DNA from: Cheiracanthium punctorium | Taxonomy: Eukaryota; Arthropoda; Arachnida; Araneae; Cheiracanthiidae | Assembly: GCA_038373885.1 (NCBI GenBank) | Contig: JAWZYV010013005.1 | Location: forward strand, 1-64,000 | Reading direction: 5' to 3' | DNA: 64,000 nt | Part shown: positions 34,489-47,435 of the stretch, piece by piece | Layout of the letters: every line of letters starts with the position of its first letter | How positions within the stretch are numbered: the stretch's first letter is position 1 | The notes under the pieces: model-generated | What the model was told of the DNA's origin: nothing | Databases searched by the model: none | The model's input: the letters and a program-made list of their open reading frames with translations, nothing else | Program-made: the position numbers and the translations under genes

Positions 34489-34532
34489 CTTTCTTTGGAA
34501 GCGTACCCGTTTCGTGTCTTCAAGACTTAAAA
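34489..34532 (+). promoter_or_regulatory. Candidate TOP start and 5' noncoding exon of RPLP2
   Basis: CTTTCTTTGG at 34489 is a C followed by an uninterrupted pyrimidine tract, the 5'-TOP signature of ribosomal protein mRNAs. It sits in a GC-elevated patch. A GTAATT donor-like site follows at 34533. The first coding exon begins with an acceptor and only two bases before ATG, so an upstream noncoding exon is required. This is the best candidate seen, not a proven one. Confidence 0.3.
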
Positions 34533-35214
34533 GTAATTGTTCAATAAATCTTAATCATGCAAAATTTCTAAAATTGCTATTAATAATTTTGTGCAACCGA
34601 TGCTTTGTGAAATTCATAATTCGCGGCGAGGTTTATTGTTATGTAACTGAGTGGCTTACACGTGGCTTTAGTCGGATTTGTTAAATTATCGGTCAATTTC
34701 ATGCTAAAATTATTTTATTGAGAGGACTTAATTCTAGTTGAGACCAGCTTTTATTTCTTTTATTTTATCTTTGTACTGAAAATTCATTAAGTTTATGTAT
34801 ATGTTAGAATATCTGCTAACACTAACTCATGGCACCGTCGGCGTGAATAGCCACTCTGGTCAAAAATCTCCTATCAGATTTTCGATTGACTATGGATCTG
34901 GAATGACTGGATTCACTGACGTGTTTACTGATTTAAAAAATGGGCACTGGTTAATGATTTTCAAATGTCTATGCAGTGATTTTTGAGGAATGGAAGTGCA
35001 ATTGCTAGACAGGAAATTACTGGATTGTCATTAAGAGCAACAAAACACTTATTAATATTTGCCTTAGTATCATAGTTGACATTTTATTCCTTTTCTATTT
35101 AGTAGGACTGCTTAATTCAAGATAAGTACTAATGTTAACTGTGCTTTCTCTAGCATGTTGAAATATTTCACTTTTTGAAAAAAATCGCCTCATAATCAAC
35201 CTCACTACTAAATA

Positions 35215-36873
35215 CAATGAAACTTCCTTTAACGGCCACCTCTGATCAGTAAAAACCTCCAATGACTGGCCATGTGTCAGTGGTACCAATTGCTCTTAGT
35301 AGTAGGATTAACATTAGCGCTGCTAACCTCTGAACAATGGCCCACCCCTTGACATCATAGAAAAATCTTATGTCACTCAAAAACACTTTTAATTTTTGTG
35401 TTTTTCTGTCCAATGTGTAAACAATGCAAGTTTATTAGCCACATCAAATAATAAACATACTTCTAATATCTAATGCTGCAACTAGAGTTAGTTGAATGGG
35501 GTAAAACTTAATTATGTACCCCCCCCCCCCCAAATCCAAATGGCACTTGCAGCAAGTGCCTTACTGTATGGCTCTGAATTCATTTTACTCGAGTCTCATG
35601 GTTTTGGAAGGTTCCATTGGGAAGATTTGGTAACAGAATTCATCCAGTAGATGAGAAAATAATCCGAAGTGGGGTCCACATAAATGGTGCCTTAGTGCAG
35701 GCTAACTCCGTTCCAATCTTGTGAACGTTACTTTTTTTCGGCCAATCTTATTTACGAACTGGTATACTGTGATACAAGACACCAGACTAATGTGTTTACT
35801 GTGGACCAGACCTAGATAATATGTAAAACTGCCTGCCAACTCTAATACTTCCTTAAAAATTAAAAAAAAAAAAAAAAAAAAAAATCTGTGCTTCCAAAGT
35901 CCTATATTGCTGCCAACAGCTAAACATGTTATTTTAAAACAGCATACTACTTCTAAACTAAAGTTCATATTGATGTTGATTATTTTGTGAATTCAAACAC
36001 AATAAATGATTTTTTCATTGTCATATTATTATATTTGTATTCTTTTTCTTTTTTTAAAAATCTCAAAGTTTGAAAATTTTCTGCGAGTGGTGTTCGTCTA
36101 TATTATCTGGGTCTGCTGTGTCTGAAAAATCTCTGTGCAGTGACCAGATGTGGACAAATAAGTAATCTGTTCCTTAGTGGGAATAATGAACCCTGATGAT
36201 AGATCATCACAAAATTCTCCTCACTTGACAAATGGGGTTTATCACCAAAGATGGTAACCTTTTACCTGGAATCTTCCCTCATTCTGTAATAGAACCTCCC
36301 AAAGTGAGACGCCATGAAATCAAATCTGAACAGTACTTGACTTTCATCAGTTGCAGCTCTGCTTGTATTGAAACATTCTGTGGTACTTGCGTATTATCCC
36401 GGCAGTCTGCCATGACGAGCAATTTTTTGCCAAGATAAATTCCGGAGCATGATATTGATGGTTTGAAATATGAATGGCAACAGTTTGCCAGCATATTTGA
36501 GGAAATTCAGTTTGGCGGAAATGACTGCCGGGATAATACATAAGTACCCATTCTGTTTTAAAACATTTGGGCAAAACAAAATTTTGCTTCAATAAAAGTA
36601 TGGAAAAAGAACAAATATTATTTTTGTGCTAAAATATATTTGAAAAAAAAAAAAGCCAATCAAATAAGATTTTTAAATTATAAACTAAAATGAGATTTAG
36701 TTAAGCTAGAACAATGTAATTGTGGCCATATTAATAACTTTGTTTATTTTGACATTAAAATATTAACCTCTTAACAATAATTACCTCCAAAGGATGGTCA
36801 CTTGTGAATTGTCTTACGGGTGACCATTGAACAATGGCCACCTGTAAGACAATTCAGGTCGGAGGTTTCACTG
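35215..36873. mobile_element. pogo/Tigger-like element in RPLP2 intron 1
   Basis: The left end CAATGAAACTTCC (after TA 35213-35214) and the right end GGAGGTTTCACTG are inverted repeats with subterminal AACGGCCACCTC and GACCATTGAACAATGGCCACC blocks. The left part matches the inverted right part of 50487-50812. The right flank is CA instead of TA. It contains the GTATTATCCC MITE and ends only 40 bases before the coding exon of RPLP2. Confidence 0.75.
36384..36546. mobile_element. MITE with TACTTGCGTATTATCCC ends, intact copy
   Basis: The ends TACTTGCGTATTATCCCGGC and CCGGGATAATACATAAGTA are near-perfect inverted repeats about 160 bp apart. It is an empty-site relative of 21861-22816 and nested in the pogo-like element. 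Confidence 0.85.
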
Positions 36874-36913
36874 CATTTCAGATTGACAAATGTTTACAAT
36901 CCTTCTTTTCCAG

Positions 36914-37087
36914 TCATGCGTTACGTGGCCGCTTACCTCTTAGCTGCTCTTGGTGGCAACAAAAACCCATCTGTTGCAGATATTGAAAAGATACTTGGCA
37001 GTGTTGGTATCGAAGTTGATCAGGAAAGGGCAAAGAAGGTTATATCAGAATTAAATGGCAAAGATGTGAATGATGTAATTGCAAATG
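36914..37087 (+). CDS. RPLP2: RPLP2 coding exon 1
   Basis: The acceptor TTTTCCAG ends at 36913 and ATG is at 36916-36918. It encodes residues 1-57 plus the first base of Gly58. The donor is GTAAGT at 37088. Confidence 0.95.
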
Positions 37088-40000
37088 GTAAGTACTAAAC
37101 ATTGATGTTAAATAAAATTTAATATTGATAAATGGCTTGGTTTTATCATTTCATAAAAATGAGTTTAATTCTTCACAATTTGTATCATTAAAAAGTAAAG
37201 TGTTAGTCACAAGCAAAGCGTAACCGAGAATTGGTGTAACTGGGCAAATAATTTTAAGATGAAATTAGCAAAGTTTTGTGGTTTAAAAGTAAGACCTATT
37301 TAATCAGATTTAGGTTATTTAACTGTAATCTTCAGAAGTGGTTACACATATGAAAAATACTTATTTGCTTTTATATAGCTATATGCTATATGGATAAAGC
37401 ATACTTATTGGATATTTTTAAAATGTAATGGTGTTTCAAAATGTTGCTATTTGGACAGACAGTAGCAGTAGCCCTCACTCTATTCGGACCATTGTTTCAC
37501 TTTTCTATCTAAAATTTCTATCTTTTCTAAAATGATTTGCATTAAAGAAAAATTCAAGGCATAGTTCTAAGAAAAACTAAAAACATCTCTGAGGCATACC
37601 TTAATCAACAATGAGATTTCAAAACAAGATGTAGGCAAAAATCTTAGCCGATTTTAAATGTTTTAATAAAATAGTTTTAATACAAATTTTAAAGATGTTT
37701 GGGACAAAATTTGTTTTTATTAGTTTTGGTCTGTGTAAACATACTATTTCAGATGCATCAAATAAGTACTTTATTGGTTTAGAAATGCAAATATGTACTA
37801 CTGAATGAGCCAAGTAGCTTGTGGGCAGATGGCAGTCTGCCTGAATAGCCACTTCGGTTTCTGAAATGGTTACATGTTAAGTTGTATGGTTTTTATGTAC
37901 CAACTGTTATATACCCTGCACTACTGGGCAAGATGCATGTATTTTTAAACATGTAGTCTAATCATTGCAGGGTAAAAGTAAGACCTCTTTAATCGGATAT
38001 AGCTTATTTAAGCTATAATCTTTCAGAAGTGGTTACAAGTGCAGAAAAATTTCACCAAAGCAAATTTCAAGGGTCCAAAAATGTTTAAGCTATAAATTTT
38101 CAGAAGCAGTTACAAATATACAGCAGAGGTGATGGTGTTCTGAAAGTTTGATGAAATTTCATTTGAAAATTTTCTGCAGTTTATTGCCATTAAGGAGCTA
38201 AATTGTTGAGGGTGTTTAAATGTTAATACAATTTTGTAAAAATGTTAAGTATGACTATTAGAAATTGTTTTGTTCATCTGTAAGAAGAGGGGGATTTGTG
38301 CATTTCAGAAAATTTCAATACAGCCTCTGATATATGAAAATTTTATTTTTATAAGAGTGTATAAGCTTAGTTTTAATCTGGTATTTACATATTTAAATGT
38401 ATTGCATTCTTCTCAAAATAGTTACAAGTTGAATTGTATGTATTTAATGTACAAACTAGTTTATACCCTGCACTACTGGGCAAGATGCATGTATTTTTAA
38501 ACATGTAGTCTAATCATTGCAGGGTAAAAGTAAGACCTCTTTAATCGGATAATAGCTTATTTAAGCTATAATCTTTCAGAAGTGGTTACAAGTACAGAAA
38601 AATTGGTTCTTGTGTATTATACCGTCGACATTTTCACCAAAAATATTTTCACCTAGTTGGCATCGCTACGGTCGGGTTACCTTAAAATACTTCTGGTCAA
38701 ATATTTACATACCACGAGTTGCCATAAAAACAAAAACCAATAGATACTGCCTTCTTTATTAGCGTGTGTACAGATTTAAAGCAATAAATATATAAAAGGG
38801 GTTCATAGATTCATATTAAGATAGATAATCTCAGTTCAACATTTTGTGGCAACAAACACGTCGTTTTCTCTGGAAACATGAAAATAACAAACACCAGACG
38901 TATTATTCTGAAATAAATATATAGCAGAGGTGATGGTGTTCTGAAAGTTTGATGAAATTTCATTTGAAAATTTTCTGCAGTTTATTGCCATTTAAGAGCT
39001 AAATTGTTGAGGGGAATTAAATATGTTTATACAATTTTGTAAAAATGTTAAGTATGACTATTAGAAATTGTTTTGTTTATCTGTAAGAAGGGGGGGATTT
39101 GTGCATTTCAGAAAATTTCAATACAGCCTCTGATATATGAAAATTTTATTTTTATAAGAGTGTATAAGCTTAGTTTTAATCTGGTATTTACATATTTAAA
39201 TGTATTGCATTCTTCTCAAAATAGTTACAAGTTGAATTGTATGTATTTAATGTACAAACTAGTTTATACCCTGCACTACTGGGCAAGATGCATGTGTTTT
39301 TAAACATGTAGTCTAATCATTGCAGGGTAAAAGTAAGACCTCTTTAATCGGATATAGCTTATTTAAGCTATAATCTTTCAGAAGTGGTTACAAGTGCAGA
39401 AAAATTTCACCAAAGCAAATTTCAAGGGTCCAAAAATGTTTAAGCTATAAATTTTCAGAAGCAGTTACAAATATACAGCAGAGGTGATGGTGTTCTGAAA
39501 GTTTGATGAAATTTCATTTGAAAAATTTCTGCAGTTTATTGCCATTTAGGAGGTAAATTGTTGAGGGTGTTATAAATATGTTAATATAATTTTGTAAGAA
39601 TGTTAAATATGCAGGATGTTAAATGCGCCAAAACATAAATTCTTGCGCCGAACTGTGCTTTTAGCCGATTTTTGTGCCGGTCTGCGCTGAATACGTCATT
39701 TTGACTCTTTGTTAAATTTTTGCCATGCTCATTTATCTTTTAAAGCGTGTATGGAAAGCTAGTTAGCAGTAAAGCAAGATTCAAACTGCGGAACAGCTTT
39801 AGTATGGTCCCTTTTTGGTGATTTTTTGATTTGGTGACAAAATCTTGTCGCCAACCCAAGTTTGCCTTGCCGATGCCAATTGTAAACAATATGGCAGATC
39901 GGATGGCGCTGGTTCGGAGATAATTGATCATCGCCGTTAATTTTGCTATCATTTATTTTAATGGCTTTAAAATATTTTTATGAAAAAAAAATTAAACAGA

Positions 40001-43000
40001 TAACAAGCTTACATGTACATATAGATTCGAAAATTTAGATTGATTTTTTGATTCGAAATTTCGAAAGATTCGAAATTTTTTTGAAAGATTAGAAAATTTT
40101 TAGATTCGAAATTTCGAAAGATTAAAAAATTTAATAACTCTTCTTTTTGTGTGAGGGGGGGGGCTGTGCCCCCCTCAACCCTCCCCCCCACTTTCTCTTT
40201 TGAGTAGATTAAATTAAACAATGCAAACAAATAATATTCTAAAGGCAATACCTCACAAAAATAACAAATGAAAAAGACAAAAAAATTAAAATAACATTTT
40301 AGCATTCTGACAAGACTACGTAAGCAAAATAAAGAACTAATTCAAATCATAACGAACAATGCTTATCTCATACCTTAATTAAAATTGCTAAATTGTTTGA
40401 ATATTGAAATAATAAAATCAAAAAATCAAATATTATATTAATAACGGAATTATTTGTTACTCCTACCATTAACAAATAAAGATAATAATAACAAATAAAA
40501 ACAAACAATGCTTATCACATACCTTGATTAAAATCTCTAAATTATTGCAATATGGAAATAAAATCAAAATATCTAAAATTATTTCACTGTATAAAATATT
40601 AATAACGTAATTATTTGTTGCTTCTACCCTTAGCAAATAAACAATCGAGAACGAAAATATTAACCTGAACCGTACTATCAAAAGAATGTTTATTCATACA
40701 AAACTGTATATAAATAGTTAGTATGAACCTGAACATCCATTTTAAATTTCAAAAATAATTAAATAATAAAATTTAATGTAAAATAAAACCATAAAGCACA
40801 TTGTAATAGCGGATCACGGCACTCAAACCTCGCAGGCTAAGATATACGGGGCTCAAAAAGTTCATGAAAGGAACAAACGGTGGAGATTTGCCGGACGAAC
40901 ACGAGCGCATCCGTGACATCACGGAAGAATCCACTTTTCGCCATAGGTTAGGGTTACCGCTCCGGAGCATCCGACGGCGAGGTTACCATATTGGCATCCT
41001 TTATCGTGCCAAAAAGTCGCCAAAAATAAAGCGCGCCAAAGGGACCCTACTAAAGCTGTACCCAAACTGCGTACGAAAGCTGCATTCCGAAGCCATTCTA
41101 CCCGCCCTGGATCAGACCAGTCGGGCTTTGTTAGTCACCTTAATCAGGGCCGGCCAGATAGGCAAACAAGTAATCATCGCAACGGGCACAGTTTTTTGTT
41201 TATGAAGGGGCACGATTTGCTATTTGGAGATGAAACATTATGGACCAATTTGTTTTTCAACATGTACACATGCGATTGTTGAATTTAATATTGTATTCAA
41301 GAAAATCATACTTTTTTGATATTGATTTTTTTTTTTTTTTTTAATGATATTGTACCTTTTTGAGAAAGAAAAATGGAGGAAAATGTTTTTTTGGTGCAAA
41401 ATAAATCTGCTGTCTTTAAATGAAAACTTAAAGGAGAAATCAATACGCCTTTCATAACTTGTTATTCGAAAAGTTTTTATGTATTCACACTGTTTACAAA
41501 AGCGATTCATATGTTTTACCTTTTCGAGCTTAAAAAAAAAAAGCCCCCTCCTGAAATGGGTAACGATCCGCCACAGCTCTATGCATATGTATTTTCCCGA
41601 TTTGAACTGGCACTATTTTTTTCGGGCCCCACCACTGAAGCAGGTCACGAGCTGCCACTGGCTGTTATAGAAAGTGGACAAATTCTAACGGAAGGGAAGG
41701 ATAGACTTGCAAAAACATTAAAACTATTAGAAAATGAAAAAGCTCAAGAAGAAATTAATAAAAATAAAAAAAAAAGAATAAATAGAAAACTAGATAACTT
41801 ATGATACTTAATTTGTAATCTCATTAATTTCTCATAATCTTAATTTTTAACTTCCCATAATTCTTAATTTTTCTCAACAGTCATTAAATATTTTTTTTTT
41901 ACATTTGCTTTGTATATTGTGTTCAAGTATTATAGATGAATATGTAAATATTAGATGAGGTTAAATTACATTTAATTATTCTAACCATCAAATTTATTTT
42001 GTTTTCGATACTGCTTACCAATTACGTGTTGTTGTATAAGAGGTATAATATTTAGGTTTACAAAAATCTCCATTTAGTACTAGTTGTGATTTGTAATAGA
42101 ACCAAACAATGAGATAGAAGCTTTGGTTTTAAAATTTAGTTTACATTTTATTTGTGTTCGCTTTTTCGAGAGGAAGATTCCCTAAATGATTCTGAAAAAG
42201 AAAAAAAAGGGACAGGGATTGGCAACCTGTGGCTCGCAAGCCGCATACAAATCATACTCATGGTTCTTGAGTAGGAAAAAAATTACTTAACCACAGAAAG
42301 GTTGCTGACTCCTGATATGTATTGTTTTTACCAAGTTGCTGATAGCATAGCCTGTATACACCCTTTTTTTTCCAGAGCTTTCCTAAAGTGCTTTCAAATA
42401 GTGTTTTGCTTTTAGCAAATGGTGTTTGCTTGCAAACTTTGCTTTTCTTGTATGCATTATTGTGTTTCTAAATCTTCAATTTTATGCTCCAAAATCATGT
42501 TAATTCTGATCTCGAATCTTAGTTCTCGGAAACTATTTTTTTTGTGCTCCCGAGGTGCTCCCAAATGAAATTTTTTCTGCTCCCGGGGTGCTCCCAAATC
42601 GAGTGTTGGAGTTAACATCCCTGAATATGACTATTATGAATTATTTTGTCCATCTGTAGGAAGGGGTGGAGATTTGTGCCTTTCAGAAAATTTCACTACA
42701 GCCTTTGATATATGAAAATTTTGTTTTTATGTGAGTGTATAAGTATAGTTTTAGTCGGGTATTTACATATTAAAATGCATTACATTCTTCTCAAAATAGT
42801 TACAAGTTAAATTGTATGTATTTCATGTACAAACTAGTTTATACCCTGCATTACTGGGCAAGATGCATGTATTCCCTAACATGTAGTCTAATCATTGCAG
42901 GGTAAAAGTAAGACCACTTTAATCGGATAAAGCTTATTTAAGCTATAATCTTTCAGAAGTGGTTACAAATATTAAAATTATCATTTGCTTTTGTAGCTAT

Positions 43001-46000
43001 CCGGGTCACAGAAATTGTGTGACGTGGTGACGACCCTTGCAGATTCTTGAAGGTCTGCAAAGTATTAGAGTTCATATTGTCAGCATGGTTGTGCAATGTG
43101 AAATTCGTTGGAATTACAGATTCATGCCAAGTCCCATTTTTCATCTTTCAGTAGAATTTACTTATTTTAGATATTTTGACATAGCTAAAATCACAACATA
43201 ATTTCAATAAATAACAATTATTTTGCCTAAATACTTCTTAATCATTTGCGTTTTTTATTTTTCAACCAAGATTACCATGCATACTATTTTTGTATTTTTA
43301 AATCTGTTGCAGACTTAAACATAAAATTCTGTGACTGGGATAGCTATATGCTATAATTATGGATAAAGCTAAAGCATACTTTTCATTGGCTATTACTGAT
43401 ATGTAATCAGGCATGAAAGTTTTCAGTCTTTTTTTCATCATTTGGCTGTTTTTGATATCTATTCAAATAAATTTAATTTAATCATACTGAATACAGTGAT
43501 GCAATGAATATTTATGAAAGAGTAACAGGTAATGTGTTAAATGCTTAATAATTTATTTGTTCTGCATGATCTGCAGCAACGTTGTCTTTTCAGCTGTTTC
43601 AAAAGTGGTTACAAATTGTATTCTTTTAATTTACAAATTAGTGTAAACCCTGCATTACTGGGCAAGATGCATGGATCTTCAAACATGCGATCTAATCATT
43701 TTTGGGAAAAATTAAGCACCTCTTTAATTGGATATAGCTTAATCTTTCAGAAGTCATAGCATATCTTTCTAAGCTATAATCTGTAAGAATTGATTAAAAG
43801 TACAGTGAAATTTCACTATAGCAAATTTCAACGGACAGAAGACTATAATCTTTCAGAAGTGGTTACAAATATGTATTGGAGGTGATATGTTTTTGTTAAT
43901 ATAATTTGTAAAAATGTTAAAATATTTTTTTGTTCATCTGTAAGAAGGTGGGGGGGGGGGGAGATTCACTACAGCCTTCTGATATGAAAATTTTGTTTTT
44001 ATGTGACTATATGCATAGTTTTAATCAGGTATTCAGACATTTAAATGTATTACTCTTCTATAAATAGTTACCAATGTACGTTTGCATACCATTACGATAG
44101 TTACCATTTACATGACAAGTTAAACATTTTTTGTGTACTAACTGTTATATACCCTGCATTACTGGGCAAGATGCATGTATTCTCAAACATGTAGTCTAAT
44201 CATTGCAGGGTGAAAGCAAGACCTCTTTAATCGTATATAGTTTATTTAAGCTATAATCTTTCAGAAGTGGTTACATATGCAGAAGATCCAAAAACTCGCA
44301 TTGCTTGGTGTCAGACCTTGTGCAAATTTTAAATTATGCATATTTTGGGGTCAGAATTTGAAAACTATTCAGCCCCCCCCCCCCCCCAATCTCTATGTTA
44401 AGGGAAAAAAGGGGGAGGGGACAAACCATATTACATTATTATTAACAATCATAAAATTACAGATACAGTAGAGCCAGAAATCTGCACAGCTTGGGACCAT
44501 GGCTTGTGCGGATTTTAGGATTTTGCAGATTTCGGGCCATAAAATTCATCATAATCAATAATCATTACATTTCTGATTTTAAAAAAGTAGAACACAATTA
44601 CAATGAAATTAAAAACAGTCAAAAGCATTTCACATTAAATACAAAAGCATAGGAGAAAAAAGAAAATGTTACATGAAGATTAGCAAAGCAAATGGTTCCA
44701 AAATTTCCTTTTTCTAATTTTGAAAGCATGTTCTATGGTGATTTGTTTTAAAATATCATTTTTTCATACTTTCAGTTTTTTTCTTTCCTTTTATTTTTGC
44801 AAATTGTATATTATCATTAATTCTTGTTTTGTTAAAGAACTTTGCTGTTCTAAAAATTTAAGGTATTTTTCTCCTAACTTTAAACTTTTATCAAATGGAT
44901 TTTATTATTATTATTAACGAAGTTTTCATCATCAGAATCATGTTTATCTGGATTCAAGGCACTTTTAAACAATTTCATCACTGCCGGACGACTTCGAATT
45001 TCATTATTTACCTCAGAGAAGGTGTGCGGATTTCGGACGTTTGCGGATTTTAGGTCGGCAGATTTTTGGCTCTCGACTGTACTACTTATATGTACAAAAT
45101 TCTGTTCAAATTATTTGAACTTTAAAAAAGAAATTTAATAATAGTTTGGGGGTGTTTTAATATTTTAGTGTGTTTTAATTTGGTTCATTTTATTTATTTT
45201 TTCATATTGTATGCTGTATAGAATCTCATTGTATTGAGATTGAAGCTCTTTAAAATCTAAATTATCTAGACCATAGATTGTCCGAAAATAACTTCCATTT
45301 TGCAGACTCAATTAACTCAAACACATGGTGTCGACAAGCAAGGTAAAATAATTTCTCTTCCGAAAGTGTTCCTAGCCTTACTCATGTTCCATTTATTCAT
45401 CCACTGTTTGATGCAGTTGTGTCAAAGGAATGGCCGATTGTTTTCTGATATACCCAATTCTTAAATCAGTTGAAAAACTTTCTGCTTGTACTTAAGCCAG
45501 TTAAAGCATATTTGTCGCCCCCTAACAACTTGCCCTCAGGGTGAGAAATTAGGAGCAAAAATCTAGGCATCAATGGCACCTATTTTTTCCAGTTGCCAAA
45601 CTGTCTTGTTCAGGTGCAGTTTCGAAAACCTTTGTTTTGTTTATATGCATAAACTGTAAACTGGTAGGCTTAATGATCATGTACAGTATATTTAAATAAA
45701 GTTTTTATTTTATATTTTCAAATAACTAATTCCACTTTTTTTTAATTTACATTATCTCATAAATGTGTTTTATTTAAAAAGATAAATTTTATTAAGTTTA
45801 AATCAAGTAACATTTTTATTCAAATAAAATTTCTATTTTAATTATCGTAATTTAGGCCCAGAAGTCCAAAATTTATAATTTCCTAAAATTCAGATGTTTT
45901 GCAAATGTCACCCCCCCCCACCACACACACACACACACACACAAATAAATAAATAAATCTTCTTAGATGTCCTCAGAATTGCAAAATAGTCGTTTTTCGT

Positions 46001-46743
46001 GGTATTTTTGTTTAAAAAGTCGATTGTGGCAGCCCTATATCCAGCGAAATGTTAGGCGTAAAAAATGACGACTGGTTCTTAAATCTCGGTTGTCAAAATA
46101 AAAATTACAGTTGCAAAATACGACTAACGAACACCGATTTCGTGCCCTGCTTTCCCTCTATATGCTTGGTTATTCCTGAGATTGAGATAGCCAGTCTTTC
46201 GTCAAATCCTCCATTTTGAGTTAATACTTTGCTGTCCCAATGCAGCACACAGTATTTAGGAGGTTTGAAGTCTTCTTGAAAGTTACTAGCACTCTTGGAT
46301 AGGAGAATATTGCAAGGTTTTCTAGCTGTCTCCCTACTTAAGTCTACCTTAAAGGATAAACTGATTATGAGCTTAATTCATGTGGATGACTTTTTTACAA
46401 AGAGTTGTTTATATATGTTGTAGGTTTTAAAGGATATTTTTATTTTATAGGCAAAACAAAATTAGCATCTATGCCTGCAGGAGGAGCTGTGGTTGCTACT
46501 GGTGCAGCCCCTGCAGCAACTGCAGCTGGTGGTGGTGGAGGATCTCCAGCCAAAGGTACTTCAGTAATAACCGAAACTTTAAGAATAATTGTAAACTGTA
46601 AATTTGCATAAATGTTTAAAATATAAGCATAGGTTGCTCTTATTAAAACATCTTATTCACTCTTTACAGAAGAAAAGAAAGAGGCCAAGAAAGAAGAGTC
46701 CGAAGAATCTGATGATGATATGGGATTTGGTCTTTTTGACTAA
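36916..46743 (+). CDS. RPLP2: 60S acidic ribosomal protein P2
   Basis: Three coding exons (36914-37087, 46451-46555, 46670-46743) join to a 116-residue protein, against about 113-115 in other animals. P2 dimerises with P1 and binds P0 to form the flexible stalk of the large ribosomal subunit, which recruits and activates translation factor GTPases in the cytosol. Residues 1-57 form the helical dimerisation domain starting MRYVAAYLLAALGG. Residues 58-92 are an Ala/Gly-rich hinge, and 93-116 are the acidic tail ending in the invariant DDDMGFGLFD. All splice sites are GT-AG and all codons join in frame. The start is fixed by the conserved MRYVAAYLL. The 9.4-kb second intron is very large for this gene and full of repeats. 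The gene converges on PTS. Confidence 0.97.
39615..41230. mobile_element. Insertion with inverted internal arms in RPLP2 intron 2
   Basis: Sequence foreign to the repeat unit. 39783-39905 and 40975-41075 are inverted relatives (CAGCTTTAGTA.GGTCCCTTT.GG, a GTCGCCA-type block, ATGCCAATnTGnnAAC). Between them lies AT-rich DNA and a G-run/C-run hairpin near 40146-40195. Exact termini were not resolved. Probably a non-autonomous DNA element. Confidence 0.45.
44466..45079. mobile_element. pogo/Tc1-like MITE
   Basis: CAGTAGAGCCAGAAATCTGC ... GCAGATTTTTGGCTCTCGACTG are 20-bp inverted ends with TA on both sides (44464-44465, 45080-45081). Subterminal TGCGGATTTTAGG recurs in both halves. It is 614 bp long with no coding capacity and lies in RPLP2 intron 2. 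Confidence 0.88.
45911..45957. repeat. (CA)n and (AAAT)n microsatellite
   Basis: A C run, then about eleven CA units, then four AAAT units. Confidence 0.9.
46451..46555 (+). CDS. RPLP2: RPLP2 coding exon 2
   Basis: The acceptor TTTTATAG ends at 46450 and the donor GTACTT is at 46556. It encodes Gly58 to Lys92, the Ala/Gly-rich hinge (GAAPAATAAGGGGGSPAK), plus the first base of Glu93. Confidence 0.95.
46670..46743 (+). CDS. RPLP2: RPLP2 coding exon 3
   Basis: The acceptor TTTACAG ends at 46669. It encodes the acidic tail from Glu93 to Asp116, ending SDDDMGFGLFD and TAA at 46741-46743. Confidence 0.97.
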
Positions 46744-46749
46744 AATAAA
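46744..46749 (+). terminator. RPLP2 polyadenylation signal
   Basis: AATAAA begins directly after the TAA stop and is followed by a T-rich stretch to about 46785. This implies a very short 3' UTR, as is common for ribosomal protein mRNAs. Confidence 0.65.
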
Positions 46750-47435
46750 TTTTTTACTTGTTATATTTTCTTTTTCTCTCACTAAATAATCAACATACAA
46801 ACAAGTTTATCATACAGGGAATTTGTCTGAAAAAAAAAAAAAAAAAAAAAGTAAACACGGAGGAGTCAGATTTATATCTGACACTGTCGTAACTGTTAGC
46901 TTGTTATATAATCCCAAAAGTTAGAGATGAGAAAAGTTTTTTCCAAAAGGGTTATTTCACTTTAGTAAAATTTGAAATTTCATTTATAAAATATTGTATT
47001 CAGAATTTTATGCTTGTTACGTTCTGATGTTTTAAGTTATTTTATGTTCAGTATCTCATGAAAACACAAATTTTGAAAGTATAAGCTTTAAGATAATTTG
47101 TTTCCTCTGTGGAGCACCAAAGTATTTAATATGCAATTAAATATTATCCTCACTAAAAAGAAAAATTTAAATTGCAAATTAAATCATAAAATAGGTGGAA
47201 ATAGGAAAGTTGAACATTTAATATAATGAAGTATCACTGGAAAAATGTGTATTGCTATATATGCAGTTTCTTATGCGAATCTCAAAAATATTAAGTACAG
47301 TAGACTTCCTCTTACTGGCCTAATTGAGAAAGCATGTCTTTTTTCTGCTGAAGACTGAAAGTTGGACAATTTACTGCACAGTTTTGCCATTTTCTTTTTG
47401 AAGCATCATATCAATGGAGGAAGCTGATGTCTGTT
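46750..47435. other. Intergenic stretch after RPLP2
   Basis: AT-rich, with a 20-base A run near 46831-46850. No gene was recognised. Confidence 0.5.

Larger units (their letters stand above)
37088..46450 (+). repeat. RPLP2 intron 2 with six copies of a dispersed tandem unit
   Basis: The landmark CCCTGCAnTACTGGGCAAGATGC occurs at 37914, 38466, 39269, 42844, 43648 and 44152, with a partial copy of the unit's end near 37285. The best copies extend about 330 bp, from TTGTTCATCTGTAAGAAG to TTCAGAAGTGGTTACAAGT. Identical-looking short open frames at 38270 and 39073 are only products of the repeat. Unrelated insertions sit between copies (38600-38920, 39615-41230, 44466-45079). Confidence 0.93.

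Noticed and set aside
38270..39303. Two nearly identical 76-residue open frames
   Set aside because: They are the same frame in two copies of the intronic repeat, not a gene family.
40864..41205. 113-residue basic open frame in RPLP2 intron 2
   Set aside because: It overlaps the inverted arm of an insertion and shows no recognisable domain. The arm's other copy is not open.
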